64,000 nucleotides of DNA, taken from Pseudoalteromonas luteoviolacea (GTDB lineage: Bacteria > Pseudomonadota > Gammaproteobacteria > Enterobacterales > Alteromonadaceae). The notes below the pieces were generated by a model. That model had not been told where the DNA came from and did no database searches. It worked only from the letters and a program-made list of their open reading frames with translations. Shown here one piece after another: positions 16,389 through 24,945 of the stretch. The number at the start of each line of letters is the position of its first letter. Position 1 is the first letter of the stretch. The position numbers were made by a program, and so were the translations under genes. Location of the stretch: assembly GCF_001696455.1 (NCBI RefSeq), contig NZ_MAUJ01000003.1, positions 200,735-264,734 on the forward strand, written 5' to 3'.

Positions 16389-17834
16389 TTATTTACAATT
16401 GGTCAGCAATTGCCAAACTTGTTGCCAATTACTTTTACTACTGGTTTCACTGGGTCTATCGTTATAGCTCCACCAGTTTGCTTGATAGAGGTTCCCCTCA
16501 AAAGCAACTTCAGAGCCTTTGATGTATGCTTTGTCAGTCGTCCAAGGCTCAAACTGTGCACAATCGGCCCCTTTTGAGAAATTGGCAACCAAGGGCGCCC
16601 ACTCATTGTGCTGACGCGCATTGTCATGCTCTGTTGCCGTGCCGATAAATTTGCCATTAAACTCTTTTCTTGGTGTTGAAAAGTAGTTAATCCGAGGACA
16701 GTCTTTAGGTCCATTGATCGCACTGTTATTGCATCGGTAACTCATAATTGTTCTGAACGACCAATCTTCAGCATCATAGAAGCCATGCGCATATTGGGCG
16801 ATATAAGGGATTTCTGCAGTATTCTCCCAATTGTGCTCAGCACCAAATAGATGCCCCATTTCATGGGCAAGTGTATATCGTTCAAAACACTGCATATTCG
16901 TGATTGCCGTTGAGTATTTTCGCTCTGTTGCACCTATCGTGCGAGCAACCCCACAGTAAAACTCAAGTTTGTAACTAATGAGCATGTCCATATCAGAGCC
17001 ATACTTTTCACTTTGCTTTAACTCTTCATCAAAATGATCGAACTCCCATACATAATCCACATCACCAAATAGAAAATCTAATGTGCTTAAGTTCTCGCCT
17101 TTTTTCAGCCAAAAATCGGTCAGGACGTCAATACTGTCAACTTCGTTATAATCGACATGCTCGATATTAGCGATTTCGATTTTGATGTCGATGTCACTGT
17201 TCGCATAAGCTTGATTCGCTTGCGCAATAGCAAAGTCAAATGCTTGTCTTGGGTTAATTCCCGCTTCTTGGTATACATTTGCCACATCGTTGGTGTAATA
17301 CAAAGATACTCTTACGACACTTGGTTCTGATTGGCTCGCAATACCCTGACGAGCGAGCTCAATCGGTAGCGTTGTATAACCTTCTTCCATCCTGTGCTTT
17401 GGCATAAACTTATGCTCTAAGTCTTCAATCAGTTTTTCTGATGGTTTCGATTCCATCGTCACTAATTTAGCACCGCTGCTTATCAAGCGAAATTCACCAG
17501 CGGCAACGCTTACCTCACCTTGCACAAATCCATTGCGGGCAATACTGATCACACCTTGCTGCTCTCCCTCTGTATCACGCAAGTACAAAGTGCCGTTAAT
17601 CGCATCAATATCACTCGTATTAAACTTCAAGGTGTACTGACGATTATTTGGTAATACGCCAGAATAGCTGACCGACTGCGCATGTAACGAGCTTGCGGGA
17701 GTAGGACTTACTATATAATCGACATTTTGATGACCAGATAATAGATTAACTAACTTGTGTACTGATGTATCAGCGTGCGCATTCATCGCGAGCAACATAC
17801 TAGAGGCAAGTAAAGAAAGTGTTTTTCTCTTCAT
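16389..17834 (-). CDS. Secreted zincin metallopeptidase with C-terminal carbohydrate-binding (CBM5/12-like) domain
   Basis: 481 residues with signal peptide MKRKTLSLLASSMLLAMNAHA. The central protease domain has the extended zinc motif HEMGHLFGAEH (His324, Glu325, His328, His334) and a downstream Met-turn candidate IMSY, as in metzincins (reprolysin or peptidyl-Asp metallopeptidase types). The last ~50 residues (WTTDKAYIKGSEVAFEGNLY, QANWW, WQQVWQLL) form a small Trp-rich domain like chitin-binding CBM5/12. The upstream propeptide probably keeps it inactive. It should be an extracellular protease targeted to chitin or another polysaccharide. It neighbours another secreted metallopeptidase but has its own promoter region. 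Confidence 0.87.
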   Translation of the reverse strand: MKRKTLSLLASSMLLAMNAHADTSVHKLVNLLSGHQNVDYIVSPTPASSLHAQSVSYSGVLPNNRQYTLKFNTSDIDAINGTLYLRDTEGEQQGVISIARNGFVQGEVSVAAGEFRLISSGAKLVTMESKPSEKLIEDLEHKFMPKHRMEEGYTTLPIELARQGIASQSEPSVVRVSLYYTNDVANVYQEAGINPRQAFDFAIAQANQAYANSDIDIKIEIANIEHVDYNEVDSIDVLTDFWLKKGENLSTLDFLFGDVDYVWEFDHFDEELKQSEKYGSDMDMLISYKLEFYCGVARTIGATERKYSTAITNMQCFERYTLAHEMGHLFGAEHNWENTAEIPYIAQYAHGFYDAEDWSFRTIMSYRCNNSAINGPKDCPRINYFSTPRKEFNGKFIGTATEHDNARQHNEWAPLVANFSKGADCAQFEPWTTDKAYIKGSEVAFEGNLYQANWWSYNDRPSETSSKSNWQQVWQLLTNCK

Positions 17835-17992
17835 ATTAATTTCCTTTAATTTATAGAGACTGAAAATCTACACATTAAAAATGTGCGACTTAAAAATACA
17901 GACTCAAAATTTAAGAGAAAATAACAACACAATTAAAATATAATAAAATAGAAAACATTAACAACTTAAAATTATCAAGTAAACATCAATAA

Positions 17993-18016
17993 AAAGCCCG
18001 GTAATAACCGGGCTTT
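17993..18016. terminator. Intrinsic terminator downstream of the M6 peptidase
   Basis: Perfect 10-bp arms AAAGCCCGGT / ACCGGGCTTT with loop AATA. On the minus strand it is followed by TTTAT, 22 bp after the stop codon at 18038. Confidence 0.85.
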
Positions 18017-18037
18017 AAAAGCTTCTTTTTGTGTCAA

Positions 18038-20227
18038 TTACCACATTTTTGACAATTTAACACTTGCTGTAGAACCATCTTCGGCTTGATCGATAACTTC
18101 AAATATAAGACCTAACTTTGGTAACTTTTTACCCGTTGCTGGTCGAATATAATTTGTGTAATCGTCCCAATCGATAAACTTAGGGTTCGCATTTGTGTAT
18201 GGGTCCATCCACTTACGCTCAAGATAACCACCATTTGCGAGATCGGTGCGAACAGTTTTGCCCTCATCACCTAATTGAGGCAACGTGTTAAATGCAGCGT
18301 CTTTAATTTGCTTTCGGCTGTTCAAAGGCGTGATGTTTCTGTCAGCAACCCACTGACCCGTACTGCTATATTCTGTTTCATACTCTAGAATAGGGTTTCT
18401 ATCCGCATCTACGATTCCAATCCATCCTTCACCAGGGTGAGCTGCAACATGGTTATCTGCGCTCGGTACTTCAAAATATTCAATAACATAAGATGGATCT
18501 ATATACCAAACCAGTAAGCCTTCTTCCATGCCCGCATCTTTTAAGCTCGCATCAAATCCAACATGCTGACGCCACTCTAATAAGTAATAAGGCGTATACT
18601 CAACTGTGCCGTCCGACAACTTGGCAGCAAATTCGAAAGCTACTTTTTCTGGCGTGTTCGACGTAATTTCATTTAGTACCTTAGAACCATCTGAAACCCG
18701 AATGTTATCAACTGCCACGAAAGTAGCGTCACCGCCGATAGCATAGTTCTCTAATGTGAAAATTGCGTCTTCAAATTGGGCTAAGAAAGAAATATCGTAG
18801 TTTACTTTTGTCCACTGTGAGTCTGTTGATCGGATCTTTGAACCGTCAGAGCTCATATTTAGGTCCGTGGTATTACTGGGTGACAAGACGCCAGAAATGC
18901 CGGCACTTGGTACATCCACACGCAGTCTTAAGCCATATGCATCATTCAGAGAAAGTGTAGAGTTTAAATCAAAGCTTAATGTCGCTGCAGTTGTGCCCTG
19001 CACAGATTGAGGAAATGAAATCGTCCCATAGCTCGTTAGATCGAATGCTTGATTATGGATGGGCTGGTAAACCACTTTAGATTGTGTGCCCAAATTCACT
19101 TTGATTAGGTCATTATGCTGACCTTTAATACCCGCTTGTGAAAACTTAACTGTCATCCCTTTGCTATCTAGTTCAGAGATATTAATCTCATCAGAAATGA
19201 TCCAGTTACCACCGAACTTATTCTGTAAGAACAATTTAGCATAAGGGCTATAACCCGTTGGTTTCGTGCCCCCAATCACACCACCCCAACTACCGGACGA
19301 CATTGAAGAGTATGAAGAAACTGTTTCGCCCACGCCACCAAACTTGTCTTTTGAATAAGCAATATCGTATTCATCTGGTAAGCCAAGGTCATGCCCTAAT
19401 TCGTGGGACAGTAAACCAATTGTTGCGTCGATAGGCTGAATAACGTAACTGCCTATTCTTGCCGTTTTTCCGACGGTTTCATTAATAACATCTTGGTTGA
19501 CGACATGTCTGTGCGACCAGATGTAGTTATTATATGGACTGTTAGGATCGCCTCGTAGATCTCTAGGTTCCGATTCTTCCCCAAGTGTTGAATGAATAAT
19601 ACTTAAGTGATCGATTTGTCCATCATTATCAGCGTCGTAGTCGCTTAGATTAAAGTTTTCATCAGCAAGCACATTGTATACGGCTTCTTTGATTAGGTCG
19701 TGGGTATTCGCTTTATAGTGCGGATGTGCATGCTTAGACTTATACCAACCAAACACTTCACCACCTAGATCAAATGAGCCGCCACTTTGATCTAAAAAAT
19801 ATTCCCTCATACTTGGTAAAGTTTCACCATTTGGGCCTGTATAACCATTTTTAGAAAAGCTCATTTGACGATAATGCTCAGGGTTATAGTCCTCATAATA
19901 ATGTTTATTTGGGGCATTATCTGGCTTCAGAGTATTATGTGGAATATCAGAAAACTCCATTAATATCGTCAACACCTTCCTCTTAGTAATAGGGCCATGC
20001 CATTCACGTTCCTGTGACATTTCTCCCTCATTATTAAGAACGAGAGGTGCATTAAAATTTGCACTCAGGTTACGATGTAAATTAGCATCTTTCTGAATTT
20101 TTTTTACTTGAACGGGATCAATAGTCACACTTTCATTTGATGTTACATGTACAGAGTGTGCATTTGCATACCCGCATATGGCACATATAACTGCCATAGA
20201 TAAAGAGCTCAGCATATATTTTTTCAT
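18038..20227 (-). CDS. M6 family (immune inhibitor A-like) secreted metallopeptidase
   Basis: 729 residues with signal peptide MKKYMLSSLSMAVICAICGYANA. It has a propeptide, then an M6 catalytic domain with HELGHDLGLPDEYD (His275, Glu276, His279) and flanking family features (REYFLDQSGGSFDLGGEVFGWYKS; DADNDGQIDHLSIIHS; SYSSMSSGSWGG). The C-terminal half holds a beta-sandwich (residues ~400-520, FDLNSTLSL to VAVDNIRVSDG) inserted before a final M6 segment (EGLLVWYIDPSY). It acts outside the cell, probably in protein degradation or virulence-like attack. A terminator lies directly downstream and the next protease has a separate upstream region. Confidence 0.9.
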   Translation of the reverse strand: MKKYMLSSLSMAVICAICGYANAHSVHVTSNESVTIDPVQVKKIQKDANLHRNLSANFNAPLVLNNEGEMSQEREWHGPITKRKVLTILMEFSDIPHNTLKPDNAPNKHYYEDYNPEHYRQMSFSKNGYTGPNGETLPSMREYFLDQSGGSFDLGGEVFGWYKSKHAHPHYKANTHDLIKEAVYNVLADENFNLSDYDADNDGQIDHLSIIHSTLGEESEPRDLRGDPNSPYNNYIWSHRHVVNQDVINETVGKTARIGSYVIQPIDATIGLLSHELGHDLGLPDEYDIAYSKDKFGGVGETVSSYSSMSSGSWGGVIGGTKPTGYSPYAKLFLQNKFGGNWIISDEINISELDSKGMTVKFSQAGIKGQHNDLIKVNLGTQSKVVYQPIHNQAFDLTSYGTISFPQSVQGTTAATLSFDLNSTLSLNDAYGLRLRVDVPSAGISGVLSPSNTTDLNMSSDGSKIRSTDSQWTKVNYDISFLAQFEDAIFTLENYAIGGDATFVAVDNIRVSDGSKVLNEITSNTPEKVAFEFAAKLSDGTVEYTPYYLLEWRQHVGFDASLKDAGMEEGLLVWYIDPSYVIEYFEVPSADNHVAAHPGEGWIGIVDADRNPILEYETEYSSTGQWVADRNITPLNSRKQIKDAAFNTLPQLGDEGKTVRTDLANGGYLERKWMDPYTNANPKFIDWDDYTNYIRPATGKKLPKLGLIFEVIDQAEDGSTASVKLSKMW

Positions 20228-20706
20228 TATTTTTTACCTAATTTTTCTTAATTGTCAGCCAAAAGAGAGATATTCCTTGGAAATGTTCCGTTTCGCTCTA
20301 AATAAATTAAACGCCGAATATCTAAGAAAATAACTAGGAAGATAAAATAATAATCATTAAAGATAAGTTTATTGCATTAATAAAAACAAAAGATATACAA
20401 AGTTTATGAGCGAGAAATGTTGATTCTGAGCCCATTAAATTACCTATCCGTCACATAGTCTCAGTTGCACAACCTTTTCCACCGCAACGACATCATGTGA
20501 AGCACCGTCTAAGTGGTCACATAACCACTCAAGAATAATTTCGAACATCACAGAAAAATTAATTATTTCATATATATACAAGTTCAAATGGGTTGCTCAT
20601 AAGCGTCCATTAAATGTAATGGAAAAAGTCACAGTTGTAACTTTACCTATATTTAAAACATCTATATGATGCACGAATTTCACACACTACATACGAACGG
20701 TTATTT
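20228..20706. other. Intergenic, divergent promoter region
   Basis: 479 bp between the M6 peptidase and the lipoprotein operon, AT-rich. A small inverted repeat AGTGGT-CACATA-ACCACT lies at 20512-20529. I see no coding potential or recognisable regulator site. Confidence 0.5.
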
Positions 20707-21615
20707 ATGAAAAAACTGCTACTTATCAGCACTATCGGTCTGATTTTACAAGGATGTTCGGGAATGAAAAACATTCCTATGACACAAGAAACAAGGGATG
20801 CAGCAAAGCAAACCAATACTTACAACTTGGTACTTCAAGATGAAGTTAGGCCTGCGGTCAACCTGTCTAACAGCGTCGGCGCGGGAGTTGCTGGCGGTTT
20901 AGTTGGCGCGCTAGTCACGTCAGCCATAGACTCTTCAATTAACGAAGACAGAGCGATTGGTGCATTTGGTGTTGCGGCCCCATTATTAAATAACACGCTC
21001 GACCTAAACTTTCGTAAGTTAATCGTAGAAGAGTTCAACCCTGTTCTTATTTCTGAATTTAACGCTAAAGACACGAAAGAAAGCGCTGAAACAAAGTTTC
21101 TTAAAGACGATAAAATAAAAGCACAGATTTCTGCTTTGAAAGAAGGTGAGGCTGCACTTTACCTTTTCACTCATTATCAATTCTTCGATAACTTTAAAGT
21201 CGTTTTATTTGAAACAAATGCAACGCTTTATGTGGCAAAACAAGGTAAGGTTTCTGTATCTAAGCCTGATTATCGTAACTCGTTTACGTATATTTCAGAC
21301 TCTATTGGTAATGGTGGTATGGATTCTATCCGTCTTTGGAATGACAATAACGCCGACTTATATAGAACTACCGTAAATACCGCATTGTCTGAAATCAGAG
21401 AAATGTTACAGCACGATATTAAGGTAGCTCGAGAAGAAGCTTGTATAACTGGTACTAGGTATACTCGATTTAATGCGCTAGGTGAATACAACAGTCTTGG
21501 TAAAATCACTGAAAAAGAAGGTAATCGCGTTCAAATTAGAGATAACAATGGGTCATTAATCAATTTAGCTGATAACTTGCTTATTAAAGAACTACCGAAA
21601 GAATGTAAGGCGTAA
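20707..21615 (+). CDS. Hypothetical lipoprotein with glycine-rich hydrophobic segment
   Basis: 302 residues with signal MKKLLLISTIGLILQGC and a lipobox Cys17. A glycine-rich hydrophobic stretch (NSVGAGVAGGLVGALVTSAI, residues ~57-76) could insert in or lie on a membrane. The remainder is mixed alpha/beta; the C-terminus (GKITEKEGNRVQIRDNNGSLINL) resembles a small SH3-like beta domain, tentatively. No family is recognised. Only 3 bp separate its stop from the next gene, so the two form an operon and probably act together in the envelope. Confidence 0.75.
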   Translation: MKKLLLISTIGLILQGCSGMKNIPMTQETRDAAKQTNTYNLVLQDEVRPAVNLSNSVGAGVAGGLVGALVTSAIDSSINEDRAIGAFGVAAPLLNNTLDLNFRKLIVEEFNPVLISEFNAKDTKESAETKFLKDDKIKAQISALKEGEAALYLFTHYQFFDNFKVVLFETNATLYVAKQGKVSVSKPDYRNSFTYISDSIGNGGMDSIRLWNDNNADLYRTTVNTALSEIREMLQHDIKVAREEACITGTRYTRFNALGEYNSLGKITEKEGNRVQIRDNNGSLINLADNLLIKELPKECKA

Positions 21616-21618
21616 ATA

Positions 21619-22182
21619 ATGAAAAAACTAACGACACTTTTACTTCCTCTTGCCCTACTTTCAACAAATGCGCTGGCTGTCGTCGATGTCGAAATGAAAG
21701 TCAGTAAACTACCGAAAAAAGTAAGCAAAGAACATCAACAAATCGCGGCTGAGCTGGCGAGTTCAAATTGTGCATACGTCGTTAACCCAGTATCAGACAT
21801 CCGTCAAAACAAAGATGCTATCAGCTGGAAGGTCAATGCGACGGGGGTCCAGCAATGGTTTAACACGATACATCATGATGTTGTTATACCCCTTATTCCG
21901 CTGGTAACTAAGGCGACTGTTGTGGAAGTTACACCAAAGTTGAACATGCTTTATACCTACAATGAACAATTGAACATTAATGGTATGGCGGTATCTACAG
22001 TAGAATACTCAATCAATGGTAACCATGCTGGAAAATACCATGTTCGAGGCTTCAACTCAGATACTAACTGGGCAAATGGCGACGGCGAATTTGTTGGCTC
22101 AGCGGAGCATGCAGCACAGCACATGATCACTAGAATCTTGAAGAAGCTGCCAGAAATTTGCAGTAATGCTGAGTCTGCATAA
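21619..22182 (+). CDS. Hypothetical exported protein, operon partner of the upstream lipoprotein
   Basis: 187 residues with Sec signal MKKLTTLLLPLALLSTNALA and mature start near VVDVEM. Two cysteines (ASSNCAYVVNP and LPEICSNA) could form a disulfide. No family is recognised and no catalytic motif is evident. It starts 3 bp after the lipoprotein stop and ends at a terminator hairpin. Confidence 0.7.
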   Translation: MKKLTTLLLPLALLSTNALAVVDVEMKVSKLPKKVSKEHQQIAAELASSNCAYVVNPVSDIRQNKDAISWKVNATGVQQWFNTIHHDVVIPLIPLVTKATVVEVTPKLNMLYTYNEQLNINGMAVSTVEYSINGNHAGKYHVRGFNSDTNWANGDGEFVGSAEHAAQHMITRILKKLPEICSNAESA

Positions 22183-22191
22183 GTACGCTAA

Positions 22192-22222
22192 CAACAAGGG
22201 GCGATAACAACGCCCTTTGTTG
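22192..22222. terminator. Terminator between convergent genes
   Basis: Arms CAACAAGGGGCG / CGCCCTTTGTTG form a 12-bp stem with a single G-T pair and loop ATAACAA, lying between the lipoprotein operon and the amine oxidase gene. Confidence 0.75.
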
Positions 22223-22246
22223 ATTAGTGTTTGAATTTTTTGACGG

Positions 22247-23725
22247 TTATTTGAGCTCTGCGATTTGTTCTGCGACACGAATACCACTTCTTACAGCACC
22301 TTCCATGTACCCGAGGTAGAGAGTGTCAGTATGCTCACCAGCGAAATAAACTCGCCCTACTGGTTGCTGGAATAGTTTCCAATACTTAGTTATCTGACCC
22401 GGCCCATAGGCAATAAACCCACCTTGAGTCCAAGGTTCTGCAACCCAGTTTTGAACTTTCGCGTCCACCAAGTATGATTTTGAGCCCGGATACATCAGCT
22501 CCATCTCTTCCAACCGAGCATCAATAATTTGCTGGTCGCTCCAATCTTTTTGAATCAGACTATAATCACCTGATGTGTACGCAATGAGGATACCCCCAGT
22601 TCCCTCTTGACGCTCCGTTGTTTCCCAAGTCCAGCCCGTAGGCAAACCTGTTACAATGGTTTCGCCACCCAGATTTTGCTCAAGCCAAAAGCGTTTATTG
22701 TATTGCAGCAAAACTTTCGAGTGCGAGCCATAGTTGATGCTTTTTGCAGCGTCAGTATGCGCTTGCGGAAGGCGAGGCATAAACTCTATTTTATTAAGTA
22801 CAGGCAAAGGCACAGTTACAACCACCACATCGGCTTGGTAGCTGTCCCCGGATATCGTCTCTACTGCAACACGATTGTCAGTTTCGGAAATCTTTGTTAC
22901 AGCTTGGTTTAAGTGAATGTCTCCTTCAATATTATCTGCAAATGCCTGCGCCATCGCTTTACCGCCTTTTAGGAATCGGTGGCTTTCTACATCATCTTCT
23001 GAGACATTCTCATACACTCTTGCATATTGAGCTAAGTGCAATAACGATAAATCACTTGGCTCATCAAATTCGCCACGCACAAATTGCTCAGCAATTAGCT
23101 TTGCTGAAGGGTGAAGCTGCATGTCATCAATCCACTCTTGCACATTGGTTACATCATACTTCTTGGCGACTTCTAACATAGCGGGATCACTTGCGTCAGG
23201 TACGGCATCTACCAGTATACTTAATGCGTCATTAAAGCGGTTATAATCATTCACGATTTCGCTATCAAAATTTTCATCGAAGTCTGTGTAACTCACGAGT
23301 TTACCTTCGATAAAATACGCCCCGCTTTCAATTTCACCCCAGTAGCCTGTATCCGCTAACTCTACATTAAATAAACTCGCATAACGGTGGATCTCTTGAT
23401 GAACTGTCGGGCCGTCAATAAACTCTCCGCCCAATTCACCATGCAGATTGCCCATTTGCACAGTTCCAATTCTGCCGCCAATCCTATCCTTTGCCTCTAG
23501 TATGGTTACTGAATACCCGATACTCTCTAGCTCATAGGCAGCCGTTAAACCGGATAAGCCAGCACCAACAACAACTGCTTGGTTTGTTACTACCTGTGGC
23601 GGCTTTTTGTCTTGCACTTCAATGACAGTCTGTGGGTCATTACTTCCACAAGCAGACAGAATAGAAGAAAATACCACACAATTTACTACAACACGCAAAG
23701 AGTCCTTTCTCTTTGAAACGTTCAT
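22247..23725 (-). CDS. FAD-dependent amine oxidase (monoamine oxidase-like) with lipoprotein signal
   Basis: 492 residues. The FAD-binding Rossmann motif VVVGAGLSGLTAAYELESIG, followed by VTILEAKDRIGGRIG, is the flavin amine oxidase signature. The C-terminal GRVYFAGEHTDTLYLGYMEG is the second FAD-contacting motif. The N-terminus (VVVNCVVFSSILSACGSND) is a lipoprotein signal with lipobox Cys, so the enzyme is predicted to be envelope-anchored. Export of a flavin enzyme would normally need Tat or periplasmic flavin insertion, and no twin-arginine is seen. It would oxidise an amine to aldehyde, ammonia and hydrogen peroxide. The substrate is unknown. Confidence 0.85.
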   Translation of the reverse strand: MNVSKRKDSLRVVVNCVVFSSILSACGSNDPQTVIEVQDKKPPQVVTNQAVVVGAGLSGLTAAYELESIGYSVTILEAKDRIGGRIGTVQMGNLHGELGGEFIDGPTVHQEIHRYASLFNVELADTGYWGEIESGAYFIEGKLVSYTDFDENFDSEIVNDYNRFNDALSILVDAVPDASDPAMLEVAKKYDVTNVQEWIDDMQLHPSAKLIAEQFVRGEFDEPSDLSLLHLAQYARVYENVSEDDVESHRFLKGGKAMAQAFADNIEGDIHLNQAVTKISETDNRVAVETISGDSYQADVVVVTVPLPVLNKIEFMPRLPQAHTDAAKSINYGSHSKVLLQYNKRFWLEQNLGGETIVTGLPTGWTWETTERQEGTGGILIAYTSGDYSLIQKDWSDQQIIDARLEEMELMYPGSKSYLVDAKVQNWVAEPWTQGGFIAYGPGQITKYWKLFQQPVGRVYFAGEHTDTLYLGYMEGAVRSGIRVAEQIAELK

Positions 23726-24288
23726 ATATACCTCATTAATAACTATAGTAACCTTAATATAAAAATCTTAATCGGCTTTTAAAGCCGAGAGCACGCTAAC
23801 ATGAGGTTGCTTTATTAACAAGGACAAAAATCAAAAGCCTACTCCTGCAATTTAATTAAAAGCAATAAACCCAATAAAAAATATAAATTGGCATGGTTAT
23901 AATCAAAACAACATAACTCAATCAAGGATATAACTTTAGGTTTAGGACAACCCCAAAACTTCTACACCCACGTTCAAACTCATAATTTTAAAGCCTTATA
24001 AAATACAAACCAGAACCATAAAAAGCTTTATTTAAGATGGCATTATCACAAAAAACCACCTACCCATTTCGATTAAAAAATAAAAACAAAGAATAACCGT
24101 AAAATAACCAGCCCTAGTTATTTAAAATAAACAACAAAAAAATCAAAAGTTGACTAAAATATACACTCCTGATAGAGTGCCGCGATTTAAAATTTAAGTC
24201 TAACTGCTATAAAATCACCCGACCTAGAAAAACAGTTAAGACATATAAATTATTTTATAAAATTATAATTACAGTGAGTTTTTAAATT
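23726..24288. other. AT-rich intergenic region
   Basis: 563 bp without a coding frame. TCGGCTTT-T-AAAGCCGA at 23772-23788 is a near-perfect palindrome just upstream of the amine oxidase and could be an operator or a short hairpin. Nothing else is recognised. Confidence 0.5.
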
Positions 24289-24777
24289 ATGTTAATAAGA
24301 CGATTAGTGCTTGCAACAATGATCTTCTCTTTGGCGGGTTGTATGTCACACGTATATCAGCCGTACAACATCCTGAGTGGAGGGTTTTCAGAGGAAAAAA
24401 TCAGTGAGAATCATTATTCCGTTGAATATGAAGGCAATCCGAATTTAGAACGTCAAAAGACGATCGATTTTACCTTACTTCGTGCCGCCGTCATTGCACA
24501 AAAAGCAGGGGCTCCAAGCTTCCAGTCAAGTAGAATTGATGCCAAAACAACACGAGTTCATAGTCAATATGGAACTTCGGAATTCACTAATACTGCGCTC
24601 TATTTAGAGCTGTTAAAAACCAGCGTAACCCCTAAAAAGTCCGGCTGCTGGGCAGCCCATTTTAAAGTAGGAAAAGCGCGTGAAGATATTAGATTTATAC
24701 ACGATACCGCTTCGTGTATTGAAGAGTTGAAAACCAAGTTAGAACTAACTGACGACCAAATCTTTAGAGAAAAGTAA
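24289..24777 (+). CDS. CC0125/CC1285-type lipoprotein
   Basis: 162 residues with lipoprotein signal MLIRRLVLATMIFSLAGC (Cys18). The segment YNILSGGFSEEKISENHYSV, then EYEGNPNLERQKTIDFTLLRAAV, matches the pattern of the short CC0125/CC1285 family (a 'GGYSD...L.EN.Y.V.F.GN...........LLRAAELT'-like core). The function of that family is not known. It is monocistronic. Confidence 0.75.
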   Translation: MLIRRLVLATMIFSLAGCMSHVYQPYNILSGGFSEEKISENHYSVEYEGNPNLERQKTIDFTLLRAAVIAQKAGAPSFQSSRIDAKTTRVHSQYGTSEFTNTALYLELLKTSVTPKKSGCWAAHFKVGKAREDIRFIHDTASCIEELKTKLELTDDQIFREK

Positions 24778-24945
24778 ATATGCTTCTTTTCTATTAAGCA
24801 CAGCCACACAAATAAGCGCATTTTATAGTCCACGTGAACTGCGCATCATATTTGCATTTTTGAGCGCCGTACTATGTGTTTTATTGCTCTTTAACTTGGT
24901 ATGATTAGCATAATTTGGACAAAAGACGACAAAATGGAGTCAATA

